Below are positions 18,482 to 26,046 of a stretch of DNA of 64,000 nucleotides, piece after piece. The number at the start of each line of letters is the position of its first letter. Positions within the stretch are counted from its first letter, which is position 1. The notes under the pieces were generated by a model. The model saw nothing but the letters and a program-made list of their open reading frames with translations, did no database searches and was not told the DNA's origin. The stretch is from Dysgonomonas sp. Marseille-P4361 (GTDB lineage: Bacteria; Bacteroidota; Bacteroidia; Bacteroidales; Dysgonomonadaceae), in NCBI RefSeq assembly GCF_900343125.1, contig NZ_OPYL01000004.1, positions 124,001 through 188,000 on the forward strand, read 5' to 3'. Position numbers and translations under genes: made by a program.

Positions 18482-20287
18482 ATGATAACAACCTTATTTT
18501 CCTGGATAGTTATATTTTATACTTTATTCTCTTTAGGAGATTGTTTTATTTTCCTATACAACAAGCTTTGTAAGAACAAAGAAGAGTATAATTTAATTGA
18601 CACTTTTCTCTTAGGTATATGTTTCGCATGCCTTCTTCTACCCCTTTCATCTTTTTGGTTACCCTCAAATCATGTTATTCTCTTTGCTTACATTATTATA
18701 GGAACAGCACATTGGATATTTAATTATGCTCGTTTGAAAAGACATATTGATTCCATAAGACTGTTTGTAACATCAACAACTATCCTTCAAAAAATATTTA
18801 TCCTTGTTCCTATACTATCTGTATTGTTATATGTATATGTTTCCGAATATTTCTACGATGCCGAATATTACCAATATCAACACATTAGATGGAATGAAGA
18901 ATATGCAATTGTACCGGGTCTAGGCAATCTAGAGGATAGATTTGGCTTCAACTCCAATTACTTATTATTATCTGCAATATTTACATTTCGCTTCCTTTTT
19001 GGCCCCACCGAAGCGATATATAGCTTACAGTCCCTATTATATATATGTATACTTTGTTGGATCACAGTATCTCTCATTAAAAACGGGTATAGTATTTTTT
19101 ATGGAATACTACTAGCTATCTCTTTCCTTATAATATTCACTATGGGATATTCTTTAGCTAGCTCCTCTACAGACATCCTTCCCTTACTTTTTATTTTTTA
19201 TTATTTATCAAAGAGCATTATAAACACCAAATGGTCTAAAAACCAACCATTATTGGCCTTATTACTACCTATAACTATAGTTACATTCAAATTATCGACT
19301 GCTACATTTTGCTTAATTTGCTTAATCCCATTTATCTTCTTGCTGAAAGAGAAAAAATATAGAGAACTTTCGTTCATCATTTCAGCATCTTTTTTGATCA
19401 TTTCGCTATGGTGCGTTCGCAATATAATCACCTCTGGATACCTAGTATATCCTTTATATAGTTTAGATTTCTTTAATTTTGATTGGAAAGTGCCTAAAGG
19501 AACAGCTATTTTGCAAGAAGCCCATATTTACAATTATGCAAAAAGAGTATACTCTGTTGATTTTCTTAAAGTTCAATTATTCTTCAAGGGAATCATCAAT
19601 CAAGCTACAACCACAGGTCTCCTTAATATTATATTTTATATAATTTTTCTGATAGCTCCTGCTATAATAATATACAAATACAAAAAAAAGAGACTAGATA
19701 TAGACAGAGTATTTCTATACATTATTATATCATTCTGCATTATCTTCAATTTCTTAACAGCACCCGATATGCGGTTCAATTATGGATATATATTGGGGCT
19801 ATTGACTCTCTTAGCTTTCATATTTTTCAATGGTAAAAGATTCTCAAAATTAACAATTACTACAAGCATCCTTGTTTTATGCAGTTTTGTATGCACTGCT
19901 ACCTACCAGTTTATAGATGAAGGAGGAAAAATTGGAGTTAAATTTGAAAATTATATGGATTTTGTTGCCTTGTATCATCATAGAAACAGAAAAAATACCA
20001 ACTCTTTTCATGAGTACCATATGGGAAATCAAACTATACATATAACAAAGGAGAGACATGATAATAGAACATTTGATTTATTGCCCGCAGTAGACCCAAA
20101 TGGAATTCCTTTCGAAAGCTTTAGTGGATTAAAAATACAAGATATCAGAACTATAGAACTTAGAGGAGAATCTCTTCAAGATGGCTTTAAAACTAAACCT
20201 GAATACATTGAGATTATTAACAACAATATAGATAAGTATGTTTCGATGTATTATGAAATGCTCGCTAAAAGAGAAAATTGGAATTAA
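18482..20287 (+). CDS. Large polytopic membrane protein, LIC_10190-like
   Basis: 601 residues with about a dozen hydrophobic segments and a C-terminal soluble part from about 500. A loop YDAEYYQYQHIRWNEEYAIV followed by PGLGNLEDRFGFNSN (about 125-160) resembles the conserved region of LIC_10190-type membrane proteins, a GT-C-like fold. In such proteins acidic residues in this first loop are often functional; here DAE is present. No sugar-transfer partner genes are adjacent. The function could be a lipid-linked sugar transferase, but this is inference from fold alone. It is single-gene. Confidence 0.72.
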   Translation: MITTLFSWIVIFYTLFSLGDCFIFLYNKLCKNKEEYNLIDTFLLGICFACLLLPLSSFWLPSNHVILFAYIIIGTAHWIFNYARLKRHIDSIRLFVTSTTILQKIFILVPILSVLLYVYVSEYFYDAEYYQYQHIRWNEEYAIVPGLGNLEDRFGFNSNYLLLSAIFTFRFLFGPTEAIYSLQSLLYICILCWITVSLIKNGYSIFYGILLAISFLIIFTMGYSLASSSTDILPLLFIFYYLSKSIINTKWSKNQPLLALLLPITIVTFKLSTATFCLICLIPFIFLLKEKKYRELSFIISASFLIISLWCVRNIITSGYLVYPLYSLDFFNFDWKVPKGTAILQEAHIYNYAKRVYSVDFLKVQLFFKGIINQATTTGLLNIIFYIIFLIAPAIIIYKYKKKRLDIDRVFLYIIISFCIIFNFLTAPDMRFNYGYILGLLTLLAFIFFNGKRFSKLTITTSILVLCSFVCTATYQFIDEGGKIGVKFENYMDFVALYHHRNRKNTNSFHEYHMGNQTIHITKERHDNRTFDLLPAVDPNGIPFESFSGLKIQDIRTIELRGESLQDGFKTKPEYIEIINNNIDKYVSMYYEMLAKRENWN

Positions 20288-20373
20288 AGTAAATAGTCTT
20301 TTATTTTAATTCCCTTACTTTGCTTTTATTATTGTATTTTTGTTATCTGATTAAAAGATAAAATTAAAATAAA

Positions 20374-21567
20374 ATGGGAAAAGTATTAATCATCGGAGCT
20401 GGAGGCGTAGGAACTGTGGTAGCGCATAAAGTTGCGCAAAATATGGACGTCTTTACTGAAATCATGTTGGCTAGCCGCACGAAATCAAAATGCGATGCTA
20501 TTGCCAAAGCAATAGGTGGAAACAAAATACAGACAGCACGTGTAGATGCTGATGATGTTGAGGATTTAAAACAATTATTCAACTCTTTCAAACCTGAATT
20601 AGTTATTAATGTAGCTCTACCATATCAAGACCTAACCATCATGGACGCATGTCTTGCTTGTGGCGTTAACTATCTCGACACTGCTAACTATGAGCCTATA
20701 GACGAAGCCAAGTATGAATACAAATGGCAATGGGCTTATCAGGACAGATTTAAAGAAGCAGGATTAACAGCAATTCTTGGTTGCGGTTTCGATCCGGGTG
20801 TGACAAGCGTATTTACAGCTTATGCTGCAAAACACCACTTTGACGAAATGCACGAGCTGGATATCGTAGACTGTAATGCTGGAGATCATGGAAAAGCATT
20901 TGCTACAAATTTCAATCCTGAAATTAATATCCGTGAGGTAACTCAAAAAGGTAAATACTGGGAAAATGGAGAATGGGTAGAAACAGAACCTCATGCAATT
21001 CACAAACCATTGAATTACCCTAACATCGGACCTAAAGAGTCTTATGTTATTTATCACGAGGAACTTGAATCTCTGGTAAAAAACTTTCCTACACTAAAAC
21101 GTGCTCGTTTTTGGATGACATTTGGTCAAGAATATCTAACTCACTTACGTGTAATCCAAAATATTGGTATGGCTCGTATCGACCCTATTATCTACAATGG
21201 AGTAGAAATAGTGCCTATCCAATTCCTTAAGGCAGTATTACCCGACCCGGGAGAACTGGGAGAAAATTATACAGGCGAAACGTCTATCGGATGCCGCATA
21301 AAAGGGATCAAAGATGGTAAAGAACGTACATATTATGTATATAACAACTGCTCACATGAAGCTGCATATAAAGAAACCGGAGCTCAAGGCGTAAGTTATA
21401 CAACCGGAGTACCTGCTACTATCGGAGCCATCATGTTTATGAAAGGTTTGTGGCGCCAACCAGGAGTATTTAATGTAGAAGAATTTAACCCTGATCCGTT
21501 TATGGAGGAACTAAACAAACAAGGTCTTCCTTGGCATGAGCAATTTGACATAGATCTAGAAATGTAA
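20374..21567 (+). CDS. Carboxynorspermidine dehydrogenase-type (saccharopine dehydrogenase family)
   Basis: 397 residues. This family makes carboxyspermidine or carboxynorspermidine from aspartate semialdehyde and a diamine, the alternative polyamine route of many Bacteroidetes. It has a Rossmann start (KVLIIGAGGVGTVVAHKVAQ), then NVALPYQDLTIMDACLACGV and YLDTANYEP, ILGCGFDPGVTSVFTAYAAK, and the C-terminal catalytic region with SHEAAYKETGAQGVSYTTGV. Full length. The decarboxylase that normally partners it is not next door. Saccharopine reductase itself is less likely given the family resemblance. Confidence 0.85.
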   Translation: MGKVLIIGAGGVGTVVAHKVAQNMDVFTEIMLASRTKSKCDAIAKAIGGNKIQTARVDADDVEDLKQLFNSFKPELVINVALPYQDLTIMDACLACGVNYLDTANYEPIDEAKYEYKWQWAYQDRFKEAGLTAILGCGFDPGVTSVFTAYAAKHHFDEMHELDIVDCNAGDHGKAFATNFNPEINIREVTQKGKYWENGEWVETEPHAIHKPLNYPNIGPKESYVIYHEELESLVKNFPTLKRARFWMTFGQEYLTHLRVIQNIGMARIDPIIYNGVEIVPIQFLKAVLPDPGELGENYTGETSIGCRIKGIKDGKERTYYVYNNCSHEAAYKETGAQGVSYTTGVPATIGAIMFMKGLWRQPGVFNVEEFNPDPFMEELNKQGLPWHEQFDIDLEM

Positions 21568-21576
21568 TATATACTT

Positions 21577-21601
21577 AAAGCGCTGATAATTTCAGCGCTT
21601 T
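21577..21601 (+). terminator. Intrinsic terminator after the dehydrogenase gene
   Basis: Stem AAAGCGCTGA (21577-21586) and TCAGCGCTTT (21592-21601), then TTTTATT. Confidence 0.85.
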
Positions 21602-21647
21602 TTTATTATTGGCTTAAAATATACTATCCTAATTTCGAAAAAGTCTT

Positions 21648-21655
21648 TATCTTTG
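21648..21655 (+). promoter_or_regulatory. -7 box (TATCTTTG) of the pyrB leader transcript
   Basis: TATCTTTG is a good match to TAnnTTTG. It predicts a transcript start near 21661, about 20 nt before the leader ATG at 21680. No clear -33 TTG is present at 19-21 bp. Confidence 0.5.
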
Positions 21656-21679
21656 TATCAGCTAGTAAACTATTATTTT

Positions 21680-21760
21680 ATGAAAAGACGAAATTATCCA
21701 TATGATTTTATATCCTTATCAATTTCTTCTTTTTTATTTATTTTGATACTTATAATTTAA
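21680..21760 (+). CDS. Putative pyrB leader peptide
   Basis: A 26-codon reading frame runs from ATG to TAA. Residues 1-18 are MKRRNYPYDFISLSISSF, and the remaining eight are hydrophobic (LFILILII). Its RNA is unusually U-rich (for example TTTTTTATTTATTTTGAT). The stop codon lies 8 nt before the terminator stem at 21769, so a ribosome finishing this ORF would cover the left arm. Hydrophobic U-rich codons and position fit a regulatory leader rather than a functional protein, but a small membrane peptide cannot be excluded. Confidence 0.6.
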   Translation: MKRRNYPYDFISLSISSFLFILILII

Positions 21761-21768
21761 ATATATTT

Positions 21769-21805
21769 ATCCTCGGAAAGAATTTCTTTTTCGGGGATTT
21801 TTTTT
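21769..21805 (+). terminator. Attenuator-like terminator upstream of pyrB
   Basis: Left arm ATCCTCGGAAA (21769-21779) pairs with right arm TTTTCGGGGAT (21788-21798), with two G-T pairs, loop GAATTTCT, then eight T (21798-21805). It is a strong intrinsic terminator 36 nt upstream of the pyrB ATG and just behind the leader ORF. If read in isolation it would stop transcription before pyrB. Confidence 0.7.
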
Positions 21806-21841
21806 GATCGAGTCATTAATTCTTCAAAAGCTAAACAAAAC

Positions 21842-22759
21842 ATGAGCAACAAAAGCCTAGTATCCATCACAGATTATTCGAAGGAAGATATTCTTAGAAT
21901 ACTTAATCTGACAAAGAAATTTGACGAGAACCCAAACAGAAGACTACTTGAAGGAAAAGTTTGTGCCACTCTTTTTTTTGAACCATCTACCAGAACTCGA
22001 TTGAGTTTCGAAACAGCCGTTAACAGACTGGGAGGGCGTATCATAGGCTTTACAGATGCAGCTACTACAAGTTCTTCTAAAGGAGAGACTCTAAAAGACA
22101 CTATCCTCATGGTGAACAATTATGCTGACATCATAATCATGAGACATCATTTAGAAGGTGCTGCTCGTTATGCTTCAGAAGTATCCTCTGTACCAATCAT
22201 CAATGCAGGAGATGGAGCCAATCAGCATCCGACTCAAACAATGCTGGATATTTATTCCATCTACAAGACTCAAGGCACACTAGAAAATCTGACTATTACG
22301 ATGGTAGGTGATTTGAAATATGGACGAACAGTGCACTCGCTTATTATAGGCATGTCACACTTTAATCCCACATTTCATTTTGTAGCTCCAGAAGAACTAA
22401 GAGTTCCGGATACTTACAAAAAATTCTGTGACGAAAGAGGGATTAAATACGAAGAACATATTAACTTTTCTCCTGACGTTATCAACAAAACAGACATTCT
22501 ATACATGACTCGCGTACAACGTGAGCGCTTTACTGACCTGATGGAGTATGAAAAAGTAAAGAATGTATATATTCTAAAGAAAAGTATGCTTGATGGATCT
22601 AAAGACAACCTTAGAGTATTACATCCACTCCCTCGCGTCAATGAAATAGATCAGGATGTAGATGATAGCCCTAAAGCCTATTATTTTGAACAGGCCAAGA
22701 ATGGGATGTTTACTCGTGAAGCTGTTATTTGCGATGCCTTAAATATACATATCGATTAA
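21842..22759 (+). CDS. pyrB: Aspartate carbamoyltransferase catalytic subunit
   Basis: 305 residues. It catalyses carbamoyl phosphate + aspartate to carbamoyl aspartate, the first committed step of pyrimidine synthesis. The carbamoyl-phosphate site is [14 protein letters not shown] (about 51-64). [12 protein letters not shown] (about 130-141) and [11 protein letters not shown] are the remaining signatures. It heads a three-gene operon with pyrI and a flavin reductase and is preceded by a leader ORF and terminator, which suggests pyrimidine-responsive attenuation. Confidence 0.97.
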   Translation: MSNKSLVSITDYSKEDILRILNLTKKFDENPNRRLLEGKVCATLFFEPSTRTRLSFETAVNRLGGRIIGFTDAATTSSSKGETLKDTILMVNNYADIIIMRHHLEGAARYASEVSSVPIINAGDGANQHPTQTMLDIYSIYKTQGTLENLTITMVGDLKYGRTVHSLIIGMSHFNPTFHFVAPEELRVPDTYKKFCDERGIKYEEHINFSPDVINKTDILYMTRVQRERFTDLMEYEKVKNVYILKKSMLDGSKDNLRVLHPLPRVNEIDQDVDDSPKAYYFEQAKNGMFTREAVICDALNIHID

Positions 22760-22776
22760 TAAAAAAAGAGACTAAA

Positions 22777-23238
22777 ATGGGTAAGATAAGAAAAGAACTA
22801 CAAGTTGCTGCTCTATGCAATGGAACAGCTATCGACCATATACCAAGCAATGTTGTATTTAAAGTTGTATCTCTTTTAGAATTAGACAAGCTAGACAATC
22901 CTATTACGATAGGTAATAATCTGGAAAGCAAAAAAATGGCTTCTAAAGGGATTATAAAGGTAGCAGACAAATTCTTTGAAGAAGATGTTGTTAACAAAAT
23001 TGCTGTTATTGCTCCCAATGTAGTTTTAAATATAATAAAAGACTATGAGGTCGTTGAAAAAAAACGAGTTACACTACCTAAAGTGATAAAAGGTATCGTC
23101 AAATGCAACAACCCTAAATGTATCACAAACAATGAACCAATGGCTACTCATTTTGGAGTTGTTGACGCTGAAAAGATAGAGTTACGTTGTCATTATTGTA
23201 ATTTAAAAATAAAAAGAGAAGACATCATCCTAAAATGA
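22777..23238 (+). CDS. pyrI: Aspartate carbamoyltransferase regulatory subunit
   Basis: 153 residues from the ATG at 22777 ([20 protein letters not shown]). An upstream in-frame ATG inside pyrB is less likely. The N-terminal allosteric domain binds ATP/CTP. The C-terminal zinc domain has four Cys in C-x5-C form plus CHYC (CNNPKC, CHYC), which bridge to PyrB. It follows pyrB by 17 nt. A regulated dodecameric enzyme of the E. coli type is expected. Confidence 0.97.
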   Translation: MGKIRKELQVAALCNGTAIDHIPSNVVFKVVSLLELDKLDNPITIGNNLESKKMASKGIIKVADKFFEEDVVNKIAVIAPNVVLNIIKDYEVVEKKRVTLPKVIKGIVKCNNPKCITNNEPMATHFGVVDAEKIELRCHYCNLKIKREDIILK

Positions 23239-23801
23239 AACAAGACTGGAAACCAGGAACTTTGATATACCCACTTCCCGCAGCTATGATTAGCTGCGGA
23301 AGTTGTTCTGAAGAATACAACATAATCACCCTTAGTTGGCTGGGGACGATTTGCACCAACCCTCCTATGTGTTACATATCGGTAAGACCTGAAAGATATT
23401 CTTATGATATTATTAAACGAAATATGGAGTTCGTTATAAATATTACAACCGAAGATTTAGCCTATGCAACAGATTGGTGTGGTGTTAAATCAGGAAAAGA
23501 TTTTCGTAAATTTGAAGAAATGAATCTTACTGTAGGTCAAGCCTCTGTAGTCAAAGCTCCTATTATTCAAGAATCTCCTCTTAATATCGAATGCAGAGTC
23601 AAAGAAATTTTAAGTCTAGGTTCTCATGACATGTTTATTGCAGATGTCGTAAATGTAAAAGCTGATGAGAAATATATTGACAAGCAAACAGGTAAATTTA
23701 GTCTTGAAGAGGCGAAACCTATCGCCTATTCGCATGGACAATATTATGAGCTAGGAAATAAGATAGGAGGTTTTGGTTGGTCTGTACGTAAAAAGAAATA
23801 A
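23235..23801 (+). CDS. Flavin reductase family protein (flavoredoxin-like)
   Basis: 188 residues, beginning with [20 protein letters not shown] and continuing [20 protein letters not shown], the FMN-binding split-barrel pattern of flavin reductase or flavoredoxin proteins. The start overlaps the pyrI stop by 4 nt (ATGA), so translation is probably coupled. The pairing with pyrimidine genes seems to be a genomic habit rather than a proven metabolic link. Electron donor and acceptor are unknown. Confidence 0.88.
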   Translation: MKQDWKPGTLIYPLPAAMISCGSCSEEYNIITLSWLGTICTNPPMCYISVRPERYSYDIIKRNMEFVINITTEDLAYATDWCGVKSGKDFRKFEEMNLTVGQASVVKAPIIQESPLNIECRVKEILSLGSHDMFIADVVNVKADEKYIDKQTGKFSLEEAKPIAYSHGQYYELGNKIGGFGWSVRKKK

Positions 23802-23802
23802 T

Positions 23803-24561
23803 CTATAGTTTGATTTCTAATCCATCGTAAGCTATCAACACATTTTCAGGAAGTTCCTTTTCAACCTCCTCATGCAAGCCCATATCATGTGAAATATGGG
23901 TTAAATATGCTCTCTTAGGAGACACTTTTTCTATTATTGCTAAGGCTTCATATAAGCTAAGATGAGACATATGCTCTCCTTTTCGGAGAGCATTGATAAC
24001 TAAAACGTCTACCCCTTCTAACTTACAATACTCTTCTTCTGGGATTGTCTTCACATCAGTAAGATAGACAAAATTAGCAACACGATAGCCTAATACTGGC
24101 AGTTTATAATGTTTAACCTCTATTGGTATGATTTGAACACCTGCAATAGAGAATCTTTCCCTTTTATCAACTTCATGCATTGTAAAGACAGGAACTCCTG
24201 GATAAGGATTCTCGCTAAAAGAATATGGCATTCTTCTTCTTATAGCATCCAACGTAATCCCATTAGCGTATAGATGCACTTTACCTAATTTAGAAAAGAT
24301 CCGAAGATCGTCTAACCCTCCTACATGATCGTAATGCTCATGCGTAAGCAATATTCCATCTAAGGGAGAAAAGGGTTCTGGTAAAATCTGTTGACGAAAA
24401 TCGGGACCACAATCAATCAATATTTTGATCCCATTTATATTTAGCAAGACAGACGCTCTTAAGCGTCTGTCTTTTATATTGTTTGAAGTACACACCTCAC
24501 ATCCACAACCTATCTCAGGGATTCCTGAAGATGTTCCTGTTCCCAAGAACTTTATATTCAT
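23803..24561 (-). CDS. MBL-fold metallo-hydrolase (PhnP-like)
   Basis: About 252 residues from the ATG at 24561, which gives MNIKFLGTGTSSGIPEIGCG. An earlier start at 24591 would run into the SPOR gene. Metal-binding residues are HEHYDHVGGLDDLR (HxHxDH), then LTHISHDMGLHEEV near the C-terminus. The GTSSGIP and CGCEVC opening is typical of PhnP/RNase-Z-like phosphodiesterases. The substrate is unknown. It is convergent with the pyr operon, with a 1-nt gap. It is probably co-transcribed with the SPOR gene, whose end it overlaps or touches. Confidence 0.87.
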   Translation of the reverse strand: MNIKFLGTGTSSGIPEIGCGCEVCTSNNIKDRRLRASVLLNINGIKILIDCGPDFRQQILPEPFSPLDGILLTHEHYDHVGGLDDLRIFSKLGKVHLYANGITLDAIRRRMPYSFSENPYPGVPVFTMHEVDKRERFSIAGVQIIPIEVKHYKLPVLGYRVANFVYLTDVKTIPEEEYCKLEGVDVLVINALRKGEHMSHLSLYEALAIIEKVSPKRAYLTHISHDMGLHEEVEKELPENVLIAYDGLEIKL

Positions 24562-24572
24562 TCGTACACTAT

Positions 24573-25442
24573 TTATTTGATCAATATCCACATATCATCC
24601 AAAGGAATACCGTAACGACTAATCCGCTTAGGTCTTGAAATTCCTTCAGTATATTTCGAGCTAAAGTCGTCATATATTTTAACTACTTCAGCTTCAGTAT
24701 CAGCTCCTAATAACAAAGCATAATATATTCCTGTTGTTGTACGTGCAACAAATACTTTCTCTCCCAAAGCATTAAATGTCCTACGAATAAAATCAGCATT
24801 ATTCTGACTTCTAAAGGCTCCTAATACTATTGAGTATTGTTTTAAGAATTGTTTATCTCCACTATCTATAACAGAGACATCCATTGTTCTGAACTGCCTA
24901 TTTGCAGCATCTTTATATTCTTGTTTTGGAGATACTTTAGGTGTGTTCAACTCAGAGCTTAATTGAGTGCTTGTACGTGGAGTTTCTGACGATTTAGAAG
25001 AACTTTCATTAACTAAATTTGAGGCTATAGCTATAGCAATTGGGTCTTTATCGTCCTCAATAGATCGTCTCTTTCTATTTGTTTTGATACTCGCAATACG
25101 GGGATCTGGCTTAGCCTTACCTACATTAGAATAACGATATCCTACATCCATATAACCAAACATACTCAATGAGGATTTAGAAGATGGATCCAATTCCATC
25201 TTAAGTATTGATTGTCCATTTTCCGTCTTAACTCTAGACAACCCTACTCCATTTCTCAATAGAGAATCTAATTCCTCAACTACTTCTTTGTCAAAACTAA
25301 CATCATGAGAAATAACTCCTTCTTGAGTCAAAGTTTGCTGAGAATTAACTTTTAAGACTTTTGTATTTTCCTGAGAATAGGTATTCCCTGATAAGACTAA
25401 AAATCCACAAAAAAGTAAAGTCGTGTAAAAATATATTTTCAT
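24573..25442 (-). CDS. SPOR-domain secreted protein
   Basis: 289 residues. An N-terminal signal peptide (MKIYFYTTLLFCGFLVLSGN, then TYSQ) is followed by a low-complexity region of about 180 residues rich in Ser, Lys and Asp. The C-terminal SPOR domain is about 205-289: QYSIVLGAFRSQNNADFIRR, VFVARTTTGIYYALLLGADT, then DMWILIK. SPOR domains bind glycan-stripped septal peptidoglycan, so this is likely a periplasmic cell-division or cell-wall protein. A -7-like TATCTTTG lies upstream on the minus strand at 25496-25503. Confidence 0.85.
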   Translation of the reverse strand: MKIYFYTTLLFCGFLVLSGNTYSQENTKVLKVNSQQTLTQEGVISHDVSFDKEVVEELDSLLRNGVGLSRVKTENGQSILKMELDPSSKSSLSMFGYMDVGYRYSNVGKAKPDPRIASIKTNRKRRSIEDDKDPIAIAIASNLVNESSSKSSETPRTSTQLSSELNTPKVSPKQEYKDAANRQFRTMDVSVIDSGDKQFLKQYSIVLGAFRSQNNADFIRRTFNALGEKVFVARTTTGIYYALLLGADTEAEVVKIYDDFSSKYTEGISRPKRISRYGIPLDDMWILIK

Positions 25443-25495
25443 AGAAATTCCGTATTATTGTCCTTTGAAATAAGACGCGTAACAAAATGTTATTG

Positions 25496-25503
25496 CAAAG
25501 ATA
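25496..25503 (-). promoter_or_regulatory. -7 box (TATCTTTG) for SPOR gene
   Basis: TATCTTTG on the minus strand matches TAnnTTTG about 54 nt upstream of the SPOR gene start. A TTG lies 23 bp further upstream, slightly longer than the usual spacing. Confidence 0.45.
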
Positions 25504-25554
25504 AAAGAAAATAAGAGATAGTTAAACAACCACTACCTCTCATGTATAATTTTC

Positions 25555-25959
25555 TTAGAGATTAGTCTTTCTTCTAGAAGTAGACACCCTTCTATAAATT
25601 AAATACACAAAAATTATTGATATTATTATAGATAAAGAAACATCTCCAATTGGTCCTTTATCTCCCACATTACCTGGAAAAGAACTATCCCCATCCTGAC
25701 CAGGGAGGAATGGATCTTCCCATTTTTCACCTGCACTTAACAGACCATTCATTGGCGTTATAAACGAGGATGTTTCCAACGAATTTACAATTGAACGTTT
25801 CTCTCTTTTATAAAATGAAGTAGATGGTAATTCTCCCTCTGAAGATAATATTGGCATATCCATATCATCAGTATCTGCTGCACTCATATAAGTTGAGGGT
25901 ACAACAATCAATGAAGAAAGTAGTATCAAAAATAATAATATTTGTAGTTTAGTTTTCAT
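25555..25959 (-). CDS. Small secreted protein with PIGD plus C-terminal membrane anchor
   Basis: 134 residues, family not recognised. An N-terminal signal peptide (LQILLFLILLSSLIVVPSTY) is followed by a polar region of about 75 residues with several Gly-Asp and Pro motifs. The C-terminus is tripartite: KGPIGDVS (about 103-110), a hydrophobic segment (LSIIISIIFVYLIYRR) and a basic tail (STSRRKTNL). Short motif, TM and Arg/Lys tail recall sorting-type C-terminal anchors. It sits directly downstream of the T9SS cargo gene and on the same strand, so the two may be co-transcribed. Confidence 0.7.
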   Translation of the reverse strand: MKTKLQILLFLILLSSLIVVPSTYMSAADTDDMDMPILSSEGELPSTSFYKREKRSIVNSLETSSFITPMNGLLSAGEKWEDPFLPGQDGDSSFPGNVGDKGPIGDVSLSIIISIIFVYLIYRRVSTSRRKTNL

Positions 25960-26046
25960 CTATTATATCTCTTGTGTCGGTGTATATATGTATAGTTTGT
26001 TTATTAAAGTAAAGATAATTTATTGTTCGCTTACAATAATATATAT

